A stretch of DNA of 27,722 nucleotides from Candidatus Cloacimonadota bacterium (GTDB lineage: Bacteria > Cloacimonadota > Cloacimonadia > Cloacimonadales > Cloacimonadaceae). Below are positions 7,545 to 14,565 of this stretch, piece after piece; the first letter of the stretch is position 1; each line of letters starts with the position of its first letter. The DNA lies in NCBI GenBank assembly GCA_023392795.1, contig JAEWNJ010000077.1, forward strand, positions 1 through 27,722, written 5' to 3'. Made by a program: the position numbers and the translations under genes. The notes below the pieces were generated by a model, which worked only from the letters and a program-made list of their open reading frames with translations, had not been told where the DNA came from and made no database searches.

Positions 7545-8945
7545 TCAGTCTCTTTTCCCGCCCTTGAAGCGCCAACCGATCAAACGTGCCATGGAATATG
7601 CCAGAGCTTTGCGCAGGGGTACCGAGCGGTATTCACGCACCAGGGCCAGAGGGATCAGCGCCAGCAGACGAAGCACAGCACCTACTCCAAAAACTACCTG
7701 CTCTGGTTCCAAAATGCGCCAACCGACATTTAGCGACTCGGGATAAAAGATGCCTGAAGCCAGGGATGAACTCATCATAAATACCCCCGTGGCAGCAGCA
7801 TAGATCCCACTGTAGGCTTGTTCGCGGCGTTTGGGCGCGATGGACAGCACGAAGTTTGTGGTGATGATGCCCGTACCGGCCCACATAAAGCCGGAACTGA
7901 AGGCTTCAAACCAGAGTATGGTGTGATTGGAAGCGCTCATAAAGAGCCAGAGTACGGGATTGATCGCGCCCAGCACCACGCAGATCTTCATGGCGGTCTT
8001 ATTGCCGAAGCGATCGATAAACTTGCCCCAAAAGCTGAAGGCCAATAGCGAAGAGCCCATGTGCAAAGTGTTGTAAAGCTGTACTTCAAAAAGCCCCATC
8101 TCCAGTTTCTTTAGCATAAAGGGTCCCCAGAACGGGCTGCCCACACCAGTTGCCAGCATCCACCAGGCGCCAAAGATCAGCAGCAGCCGGAAGTTCTTGT
8201 CCTGTAAAGGTTCCAGAAACACCTGCCGTAAACTCTGATGCGTATTCAGTGGGCGTTTACGCTCCGGCTGCAGGGCTAGAAAGGATAGTCCGATGATCCC
8301 GATGAGGGATGCCCCCACAAAGACGAAGGCCAGGAAAAGGGCTTGATTTTGAGGGATAAAATAGTGTCCGGCCTTTAGCAGCGAAAGATAGGCTGTCTTG
8401 ATGCCGGAGGCGCCGCTATCAAAGAGATCTACATGGAAACTAAGCACATAGCTGAAGACAAGGCCGATGGCGATGAGGATCTGATTGCGGCGGGAGAAAT
8501 ACCTGCCCCGAATGTTCAGCGGGATGAGGTCGCTGATCCAGGCGATCCAGATATTAGCACCCGTGGCCTGGAAACCCGCGCTGAAAAAGAGCAGAACCAG
8601 GAGGAACCAAATGCCTTCCTGCTGATTTGGAAAGAGCAGAGCGAGACCTAAGAAGAGGGTAAGAAAGCGCCCAATGAAGGTGATCCAGACGCAAGGCCAG
8701 CGGCGCTGAGTGATGTGGTGCGAGAATGCCACTCCCAGAGGTTGCCAGATCGCGGAAAGCTGTCCGATGGCAGAAAGCATGCTGTATTGCAGAGGACTGG
8801 CACCCATGATCACCATCAGTTTGGTGATGAATGAACTGCCGATGGTGGCCAGATTTCCATACACCTGAGCAAACGAGCCCTCAGTGATGGATGTTCTGTA
8901 CACCTTGTGGATCAGGCTTTGTGCTTTTCCCCTGCGGGCAGCCAT
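7545..8945 (-). CDS. Major facilitator superfamily transporter
   Basis: This 466-residue multi-pass membrane protein has about 11-12 hydrophobic segments and the split-half layout of the MFS. The loop after the fifth or so segment reads DLIPLNIRGRYFSRRNQ, resembling the charged signature loops of MFS permeases that follow conserved glycines. The second half repeats a similar pattern around FGAWWMLATGVGSPFW and IDRFGNKTAMKICVVLG. The ligand cannot be inferred, and no pathway genes flank it. The start is well supported by GAGGAG 8 nt before the ATG. It is transcribed in the same direction as, and may be cotranscribed with, the M23-TPK-PAP2 genes. Confidence 0.85.
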   Translation of the reverse strand: MAARRGKAQSLIHKVYRTSITEGSFAQVYGNLATIGSSFITKLMVIMGASPLQYSMLSAIGQLSAIWQPLGVAFSHHITQRRWPCVWITFIGRFLTLFLGLALLFPNQQEGIWFLLVLLFFSAGFQATGANIWIAWISDLIPLNIRGRYFSRRNQILIAIGLVFSYVLSFHVDLFDSGASGIKTAYLSLLKAGHYFIPQNQALFLAFVFVGASLIGIIGLSFLALQPERKRPLNTHQSLRQVFLEPLQDKNFRLLLIFGAWWMLATGVGSPFWGPFMLKKLEMGLFEVQLYNTLHMGSSLLAFSFWGKFIDRFGNKTAMKICVVLGAINPVLWLFMSASNHTILWFEAFSSGFMWAGTGIITTNFVLSIAPKRREQAYSGIYAAATGVFMMSSSLASGIFYPESLNVGWRILEPEQVVFGVGAVLRLLALIPLALVREYRSVPLRKALAYSMARLIGWRFKGGKRD

Positions 8946-9038
8946 GGCTTTTCTCCTCTTTGCTTGTTGATTTTGTGGTCAGAGACGGCGAGCGCGGCTT
9001 TTTGTCCACAGGTTTTTTGTATGCACCACAAAGTAGAT

Positions 9039-9139
9039 CTCTGCTGGCTTTCCAGCCACCTGCAACTCACTTGGATTCCTCTTCCGTCCCACGCAAGAGG
9101 GTCGGCAGTGGGTGGCAGATTGCCAGAAAGGCAGCAGAG
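9039..9139. repeat. ~100-bp imperfect palindrome
   Basis: The sequence pairs with itself around a centre at 9089. The outer stem is 8 bp (9039-9046 with 9132-9139), and the inner stem is CCTCTT/AAGAGG (9078-9083 with 9095-9100) plus CGT/ACG closing a 3-nt loop. Between them about two thirds of positions pair. It could be a decayed mobile palindrome or a structured leader or regulatory RNA. The promoter for the downstream gene lies after it, so it is not part of that mRNA. Confidence 0.55.
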
Positions 9140-9248
9140 CCCAAGAGAGGGGTAGATCAATTGCAGGGTTTTTGGTTTAGCATAGAGTAAACGAAAGAAT
9201 GTAGATACTTATGTGTTCGGTCAGTCCGAGGCTAAAACGCCCAAGCAT

Positions 9249-9276
9249 TTGCTTAAACGGGTGCGTGCCTTATTAT
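9249..9276 (+). promoter_or_regulatory. Promoter for the beta-barrel/alcohol dehydrogenase pair
   Basis: A TTGCTT (9249-9254) and a TATTAT (9271-9276) are spaced by 16 bp, close to a sigma70-type promoter. Transcription would start near 9283, giving a leader of about 23 nt before the ATG at 9306. Confidence 0.5.
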
Positions 9277-9305
9277 GTCTATACATAAATGAACCGAGGA
9301 TAGAA

Positions 9306-10046
9306 ATGAAACATATAATCATTCTTACCGGCCTGATCCTGCTGAGCGCAGGGCTTTGGGCTGAAATTGACTTCAGAGTGGATGCCGAGCTGGGGATGGC
9401 ATTTCCCGGCTACAATGATGTACGCATCCCGAATGACGATATCCATTCCATGTTTTCTTTGAAGGACGACCTGTCGGTGGATCCCGTGTTCAGTTCCAGA
9501 TTGCAATTGAACATGAAGCCTCATCCCAGGCATCAGTTCTCTCTGCTTGCGGCACCGCTTACTCTAAAGCCGCAGGGTAAGTTTGACCGTGATATTGTGT
9601 TTCAAAACAAGACCTTCACCGCGGGCAGCGAGATTGACGCGGTTTACCGCTTCGATTCATACCGCGCCCAATACCGCTACTTTTTCCCGAAACCCTTGTG
9701 GGTGCTGAAATCCGTGGGAGCCTCGCTGAAAATCCGGGACGCGGAGATCAGTCTGGACGACGGCAATCAGAAAGCCAGCAAGACCAATACCGGGCTGGTT
9801 CCACTACTAAGCATCAATGCTGGATATCCGATCATGGAAGAGCTGGAAGCGGTATTGGAAGCGGAAGGCCTGGCCTCTCCCTATGGCCGCGCGGAAGACG
9901 TGTATCTGGGTTTGGAGATGAAGTTTACTGAAGCCAGCAGAATACGTGTGGGCTACAGATTCCTGGAGGGCGGATCCGATAACGACGAGGTTTATACCTT
10001 TGCCGCGATCCATTATGCCACTCTCGGCTTTAGCTTGGGATTTTAG
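9306..10046 (+). CDS. Small exported beta-barrel-like protein
   Basis: This 246-residue protein starts with a clear signal peptide (MKHIIILTGLILLSAGLWAE, cleavage near residue 19). It is then rich in alternating hydrophobic/polar stretches typical of outer membrane beta-strands, ending in YATLGFSLGF with a terminal Phe as in many outer membrane barrels. I chose ATG 9306 over an upstream in-frame start because of the signal peptide and a GAGGA 7 nt upstream. No named family was recognised. It is followed after 17 bp by the alcohol dehydrogenase gene, likely cotranscribed, but no functional link is obvious. The role is unknown; an 8- to 10-strand outer membrane barrel is the inference. Confidence 0.7.
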   Translation: MKHIIILTGLILLSAGLWAEIDFRVDAELGMAFPGYNDVRIPNDDIHSMFSLKDDLSVDPVFSSRLQLNMKPHPRHQFSLLAAPLTLKPQGKFDRDIVFQNKTFTAGSEIDAVYRFDSYRAQYRYFFPKPLWVLKSVGASLKIRDAEISLDDGNQKASKTNTGLVPLLSINAGYPIMEELEAVLEAEGLASPYGRAEDVYLGLEMKFTEASRIRVGYRFLEGGSDNDEVYTFAAIHYATLGFSLGF

Positions 10047-10063
10047 AGATACAGGAGCTACGG

Positions 10064-11212
10064 ATGCAAGCATTTACTTATTATAACCCGACCAAAATCA
10101 TCTTTGGTGAAGGGCAGATCGCGCAGTTGGGGCGTGAGATGAATCACGACGGCATTTCGCGCTGCCTGCTCATCGCCGGAGGTGGATCGATAAAAGCCAA
10201 CGGAGCTTACACTCAGGTAACAGACAGCCTGTTCAAGGCCCGGATCGAGATCTTTGAAGCATGGGGCGTACAGGCTAATCCTCGCCTTGATAAAACGCGT
10301 GAGATCATTGAACTGGCCCGGGAGCACAAGGTGGAAGCCATCCTCGCTGTGGGCGGAGGTTCGGTGATCGACACCGCTAAAGCAGTGGCGGCAGGCTTTT
10401 ATCTGCAGGACGTGTGGAACGCCTTCACCCGCAAGGAACAGGTGAAGCAGGCCTTGCCGATCTATACCGTGCTTACCATTTCCGCCACCGGCAGTGAGAT
10501 GAATGGCAACGCTGTGATCACCAATACAGACACCTACCAGAAATGGGGGATGTATTCGCCCCTGGTGTATCCGCGGCTCAGCATCATCGATCCCGGTCTG
10601 CAGAGTACTCTTTCCTTCCGGCAGACCGCGAGCGGAGCGATGGATGCCATCGCCCATATCCTGGAGTACTATTTTGCCAATGACAGCGCGCAAACCACCC
10701 TGGCGATGAACGCGGCGCTGCTCAGAACTATCGTAGCCATGACCGATCGCCTGAAGCAGAATGCCAGGGATACTGAAGCGCGGGCGAATCTGGCCTGGGC
10801 TGCCACGATGGCGCTGAACGGCATGAGCGGAATCGGTCTGGCTGGCGGCGATTGGGCGTGTCACTCCATCGAGCATTCCTTTTCCGCGTTGCATCAGGAT
10901 ATCGTGCATGGAGAAGGTCTTGGGGTAATCTTCCCTGCCTGGATCGGATATGTGAGCGATCGTGCGCCGGCGCGCTACGCCGCCTGGGCCAAAGAGGTAT
11001 GGGCTGCCGATAGCGTATCCTCAGCTTTGCACAAGTTCCGCCAAAAGCGTGAAGAATGGGGCATGCCCGGTTCCCTGCGCGATCTGGGGATTAAGGATCC
11101 CGAATTGCCAAAACTGCTTGATATCATTATGTCTGGCGCACCGATGGGCCTTGGGGGAGTTTTCAAACTTAATAAGGAAGACCTGCAATCCTTATTGGTG
11201 CTGGCCTTTTAG
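10064..11212 (+). CDS. Iron-dependent alcohol dehydrogenase (YqhD/BdhA-like)
   Basis: This 382-residue member of the group III alcohol dehydrogenases interconverts aldehydes and alcohols with NAD(P)H. The dinucleotide-binding GGGSVID lies at 97-103. The metal site is complete: D194 and H198 (SGAMDAIAHILEYY), H267 (DWACHSIEH) and H282 (VHGEGLG). The MQAFTYYNPTKIIFGEGQI opening and overall order fit the butanol dehydrogenase/YqhD branch, usually NADP-linked. ACAGGAGCTACGG gives a good ribosome site before ATG 10064. A fermentative or aldehyde-detoxifying role is likely but the substrate is not readable. It ends in a convergent arrangement with the DPD-like gene. Confidence 0.92.
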   Translation: MQAFTYYNPTKIIFGEGQIAQLGREMNHDGISRCLLIAGGGSIKANGAYTQVTDSLFKARIEIFEAWGVQANPRLDKTREIIELAREHKVEAILAVGGGSVIDTAKAVAAGFYLQDVWNAFTRKEQVKQALPIYTVLTISATGSEMNGNAVITNTDTYQKWGMYSPLVYPRLSIIDPGLQSTLSFRQTASGAMDAIAHILEYYFANDSAQTTLAMNAALLRTIVAMTDRLKQNARDTEARANLAWAATMALNGMSGIGLAGGDWACHSIEHSFSALHQDIVHGEGLGVIFPAWIGYVSDRAPARYAAWAKEVWAADSVSSALHKFRQKREEWGMPGSLRDLGIKDPELPKLLDIIMSGAPMGLGGVFKLNKEDLQSLLVLAF

Positions 11213-11220
11213 CATAAGGA

Positions 11221-11252
11221 GTTTTGAGGTTTTCAGGTTTTGAAGTTCTGAA
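11221..11252. repeat. Four tandem 8-nt units
   Basis: Four adjoining copies read GTTTTGAG, GTTTTCAG, GTTTTGAA and GTTCTGAA, just after the alcohol dehydrogenase stop in the convergent gap. The period is exact, and each unit differs from the others by one to three bases. Confidence 0.65.
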
Positions 11253-11294
11253 GCGGTCGCAGGCGTGGAGATAGGTCTGCGGGGCCTTGCCTCA

Positions 11295-11321
11295 CGCGGA
11301 TTTCGCGGATTACACGGATTT
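11295..11321. repeat. Three tandem 9-nt units
   Basis: Three adjoining copies read CGCGGATTT, CGCGGATTA and CACGGATTT in the convergent gap between two genes. I recall similar GGATT-type short repeats in intergenic DNA of many environmental bacteria, but cannot confirm that here. A small hairpin, GGGGC-CTT-GCCTC, lies just before it at 11281-11293. Confidence 0.65.
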
Positions 11322-11386
11322 CTCATGGCTTGGAGGGAGATCAGGATTGCAGACGTCCCCTTCTGCACAAGCTACGAAGTCACCCT

Positions 11387-13837
11387 CTAACTATCCCTCA
11401 GCGCTTCCACCATTTCCAGAGCATTTGTCCAGCAGAGCTGCACGCAGAGGCTACATCCCATGCATTTATCGGGATCGGTTTCGGGGTATCCATCCGCATC
11501 CAGTTCGATTGCCAGATAGGGACAGCGGGTGCAATTGCCGCACTTCACACATAGTTCCCTGTCCTTTAGTTGAGAGCGTTTGTGCTTGGCGGGGATATCC
11601 ATGAAGTCGGTGATGGGTTTAGGCTGAGCGATGCCGATCAGTTCTTGCACACAGCCGATCCCACGCTCTTGCAGCAGGTGACTGAGTCCACTGGTGAGAT
11701 GATCGATAATGTCGTAACCGTAACGCTCCGGCAGAGTGCAGAATTGCACGTTTCCCGCGCCTAAAGCCAGGAAATTGGCCGCGTCATGATGATTCATGGC
11801 ACCGCCATTACCGGAGATGAATACTCCCATGCTTCCCGCTCTGGCGAGGCTGAGATAGCTGATGGGCAGCACACCTTCGCCGCTCATGCCCACGATGATC
11901 CCTTCATCCCATTTACCAGTGCCAGGCCGGAATCCCAGACTGGGGAAGGTATTGGCCAGGGTGACACCCGCTTTCTTGCCGGGATAGCGTTCAAAGACAG
12001 CTTTGATGGCACTGATGATGGGATATATGGCGGTTACTGCGCCGGTGAGTTTGAAGAGTTTGGGGATTTCAGGATCGGATATATCCATCACCCAATCGAT
12101 GATTTTGGCGGTCAACGCGGCATCCTGCGCTACGATATCACCCTGTGTGCCATCACCGCCCTGGGGGCAGGAGAGGGAATACTCGATGCCCATCGCTCCC
12201 GCAGTTTCCAGCTTTCTGGTATTGGATTGCCAGCCGGCTTTATCAGCAGCGTCGTTTCCAGTCACTGGGCCGCCGGTGGACGCCATGGTGAGTCGATCGG
12301 GGTATTCCTTCACCAGACGCGACAGCTCCTGGCAGACTCTGTCGATGGGGTGTTCGGACACATTGTCGCAATTCGCGAAAGTCTTGCCCTTATCGCCGAA
12401 GACGAACATGTATTCGCTGGGGATGTGGATATCCAGATTGTCAAAAGAGGTTTTCATGATCCCGCCTGCCCAGCCCGCGTCGTAAGCGGCTTTCATCTGG
12501 TCATAGCCATCTGAGGGCGGCGCAGCGGACAGGATGAAGGGGGAGATCATCTTGCGCCCGAAGAAATCGGTATCCAGAGGAACGGGGACTTTCTTCCAGC
12601 CGGGGATGCAGTAAGTGCTCTTGGTGGCCTTTTCAGGTGCGGTAAAGGCTTGTTTGCCCAGATCAGCGGCAATCCTGAAGGCGATGTTTTTACCGGAGGC
12701 AACGGCTTCCACCACGGTGGTGGGGCCATTCACCATGTCGCCAGTGCTGTAGATGCCTTCACCCTCGATCTTGAAAGCAGGGCGATTTCCCACCGCGATG
12801 ATGAGCAGATCAAAGGGACGGAACATCTCAGAGGAGCCCTCCTCGTCCCGGATCAAAGAGGGATGGAAGCTTTCGCCCGCGGGCAGATACACCTTTCTGA
12901 GCTTGAGACCAACTGTGCGGCCTGCTTCGTTTACCACCTCGCTGACGCGGCTGCGATGGCTGAAGTGCACATTGTGCTGTACCAAAATATCCTTTTCTTT
13001 GGCGGTCAGGGGCATTTCGGCGAAGGTTTCCAGCGTGATCATTTCCACATGCGCGGCTCCCGCCATCGCAACCGTCAAAGCCTGATCGGCGGCTATGGCA
13101 CCACCCACGAGGGCTATCCTTTTGCCTTTAAACAGGAAACAACCGGGCTGCTTCAATATCTCCATGCCATAGATCGCGCTCTCATCGCCGGGGATGTTTA
13201 GCCGGATGGCTTCGTTTAATCCGCCAGCTACCACCACGGCGCGGAAGCCTTCATTCAAAAGCGTTTTGGGGTCAGAGACCTCGCTTCTGTGGTGTGGAAT
13301 CTGGAAACAATCGCTCACCCACATGAGGTCGGACATCAGCATTCCGCGATCCAATCTGGCTGCGGGGATCAGAGCAGCTTGTCCGCCAAGCTCCTCCGCT
13401 TCAAAGATTTCCGGTTCATAACCCAGTTGCCGTAAGGCTACCGCGGCACCGATGCCGGAAGGTCCACCGCCTACGATGGCTATTTTGCAACCATTGGCGG
13501 GGGGAAGTTCAAATTCTGGAGATACGCCCATTTCTCTGGCTTTCTTGATGATGGTGGCTTGCACAGCGGGGATTTGAATGGGAAAATCGAACTTCTCGCG
13601 GGAACAAGCCGCCACGCAGTGATGATCAGGGCAGACATCGCCACAAATACCACCCAGGGGATTGGAGGCCAATATGATACCGGCTGCCCGCTTAAAATCG
13701 GAAGCGCTGCCTCCTGAAGCTGCCATCATAAAATCTGCCGGTGAACAATCACAGGGGCAGGCACTTTTGCAGGGTTTCGTGGCGCAATACTCGCACCGGC
13801 TGATTTCACTCATCAATTGGGCATCGGTTAAATACAT
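11387..13837 (-). CDS. DPD-like flavo-iron-sulfur oxidoreductase
   Basis: This 816-residue protein has the domain order of dihydropyrimidine dehydrogenase (a PreT-PreA fusion). First is an N-terminal Fe-S helical domain with Cys-rich clusters (C15, C18, C23, C27 region; C65, C69, C74, C78). Next is an FAD/NAD(P)H domain (GGGPSG at 123-128, about 117-400), then a DHOD-like FMN barrel (about 425-735) and a C-terminal two-cluster ferredoxin (about 763-810). It would carry electrons from NAD(P)H through FAD and Fe-S to FMN. In the barrel the LSCPxG loop keeps the catalytic-type Cys (C557). However, the residue equivalent to the pyrimidine-binding Asn three before it is Ser, and the His two after it is Gln. 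The substrate may therefore not be uracil or thymine. The first C-terminal cluster is spaced CxxCxxCxxC, one residue short. It has its own promoter and AAGGAG. Confidence 0.82.
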   Translation of the reverse strand: MYLTDAQLMSEISRCEYCATKPCKSACPCDCSPADFMMAASGGSASDFKRAAGIILASNPLGGICGDVCPDHHCVAACSREKFDFPIQIPAVQATIIKKAREMGVSPEFELPPANGCKIAIVGGGPSGIGAAVALRQLGYEPEIFEAEELGGQAALIPAARLDRGMLMSDLMWVSDCFQIPHHRSEVSDPKTLLNEGFRAVVVAGGLNEAIRLNIPGDESAIYGMEILKQPGCFLFKGKRIALVGGAIAADQALTVAMAGAAHVEMITLETFAEMPLTAKEKDILVQHNVHFSHRSRVSEVVNEAGRTVGLKLRKVYLPAGESFHPSLIRDEEGSSEMFRPFDLLIIAVGNRPAFKIEGEGIYSTGDMVNGPTTVVEAVASGKNIAFRIAADLGKQAFTAPEKATKSTYCIPGWKKVPVPLDTDFFGRKMISPFILSAAPPSDGYDQMKAAYDAGWAGGIMKTSFDNLDIHIPSEYMFVFGDKGKTFANCDNVSEHPIDRVCQELSRLVKEYPDRLTMASTGGPVTGNDAADKAGWQSNTRKLETAGAMGIEYSLSCPQGGDGTQGDIVAQDAALTAKIIDWVMDISDPEIPKLFKLTGAVTAIYPIISAIKAVFERYPGKKAGVTLANTFPSLGFRPGTGKWDEGIIVGMSGEGVLPISYLSLARAGSMGVFISGNGGAMNHHDAANFLALGAGNVQFCTLPERYGYDIIDHLTSGLSHLLQERGIGCVQELIGIAQPKPITDFMDIPAKHKRSQLKDRELCVKCGNCTRCPYLAIELDADGYPETDPDKCMGCSLCVQLCWTNALEMVEALRDS

Positions 13838-13878
13838 CTCTATCTCCTTGAATCATTCCATGTTAGCTCAGGCTTTCA

Positions 13879-13907
13879 CTATCAATGAACGGCTGGGTAT
13901 TTGTCAA
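13879..13907 (-). promoter_or_regulatory. Promoter of the DPD-like gene
   Basis: On the minus strand TTGACA (13907-13902) and TGATAG (13884-13879) are separated by exactly 17 bp. The start of transcription would be near 13872, about 35 nt before the ATG at 13837. This is one of the best sigma70-like pairs in the window. Confidence 0.65.
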
Positions 13908-14075
13908 GAAATACCATCTGTGACAGGTTTAGGAAGCCAATATCCAGAACCGGCGCAAGGACTCCATAATAAAGGGGTAGGAGTGGTAATCACGCATGGC
14001 AGAGGATGGGCAATATTGTCCTTGACGCCCGGCTAGGCTTCGCCAGTCTTGTAAAAAAAGCAAAAGGAGCTAGTC

Positions 14076-14402
14076 ATGCTGACAACTACCACATCTGTGA
14101 TTCAGGGCTACAAGATTGAGCAGTATCTGGATATCGTAACCGGGGAAACCATTATGGGCGCGAACATCGTTCGGGATCTGATGGCTTCGATCACCGACAT
14201 CGTGGGCGGCCGTAGCGGTGCTTATGAAAGCAAACTGCAGGACGGCAGAAAAGAGGCATTGGTCGAGATGAAGCAGGCTGCCATGCGTTTGGGAGCAAAT
14301 GCCGTGATCGGCGTGGATATTGATTATGAGGTAATCGGCAACAGCATGCTAATGGTGGCTGCTTCCGGAACCGCGGTAGTGCTGAAAAAGGATGGCGAAT
14401 AA
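14076..14402 (+). CDS. YbjQ/UPF0145-family protein
   Basis: This 108-residue protein matches the YbjQ family (heavy-metal-binding-domain-like, PF01906). Its opening TTTTSVIQGYKIEQYLDIVTGETIMGANIVRD, the GGRSGAYESKLQDGRKEALVEM centre and the LGANAVIGVDIDYEVIG segment follow the family from end to end. Members form pentamers, but their role is unknown. AAAAGGAG sits 7 nt before the ATG. A TTGACG (14022-14027) upstream could be a -35 box; no good -10 follows. It diverges from the DPD-like gene and lies 163 bp before the C25 peptidase, which has its own promoter. Confidence 0.9.
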   Translation: MLTTTTSVIQGYKIEQYLDIVTGETIMGANIVRDLMASITDIVGGRSGAYESKLQDGRKEALVEMKQAAMRLGANAVIGVDIDYEVIGNSMLMVAASGTAVVLKKDGE

Positions 14403-14484
14403 GAACATCTGAGGGCTTTGATCTTCATACTTGACGCCCAGGGGGGCAGACTCTGGAGCTTCTCTGTTTTCGTGCAATTAATTC

Positions 14485-14514
14485 TTGACGATTTACGCCC
14501 CTCAGGATTATAGA
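14485..14514 (+). promoter_or_regulatory. Promoter of the long plus-strand operon
   Basis: TTGACG (14485-14490) and TATAGA (14509-14514) are spaced by 18 bp. The transcript would begin near 14521 with a leader of about 45 nt before ATG 14566. No further promoter is evident through MnmE, and all following genes abut or overlap, so this may drive nine genes. Confidence 0.6.
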
Positions 14515-14565
14515 TACAAGCTCTAATCATACATTTGAGATTAAACTGAATAAGGATAGACGATT

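Larger units (their letters stand above)
8946..9305. other. 360-bp divergent intergenic region
   Basis: This gap separates the minus-strand MFS gene from the plus-strand beta-barrel gene. It holds a large imperfect palindrome (9039-9139) and a promoter for the plus-strand pair (9249-9276). No supported open frame was found. A frame running 9213-9305 in phase with the downstream gene lacks a ribosome site and would bury the signal peptide. A minus-strand promoter for the MFS gene must lie here but no clear pair of boxes was found. Confidence 0.6.

Noticed and set aside
9213..9305. Longer start for the small beta-barrel gene
   Set aside because: It would place 31 polar residues before an obvious signal peptide, and most of it lies upstream of or within the predicted promoter.
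11786..12514. Long plus-strand frame opposite the DPD-like gene
   Set aside because: It is a complementary-strand shadow of a conserved FMN-barrel domain, with no ribosome site or recognisable motifs.
13838..14075. Search for a riboswitch or small RNA in the divergent gap
   Set aside because: Apart from the minus-strand promoter and a TTGACG, no conserved stem set or known aptamer pattern was recognised.
14403..14484. Possible terminator after the YbjQ gene (CCAG...CTGG then TCTCTGTTTT)
   Set aside because: The stem is only about 4 bp and the T-run is short, so a terminator call is not supported.
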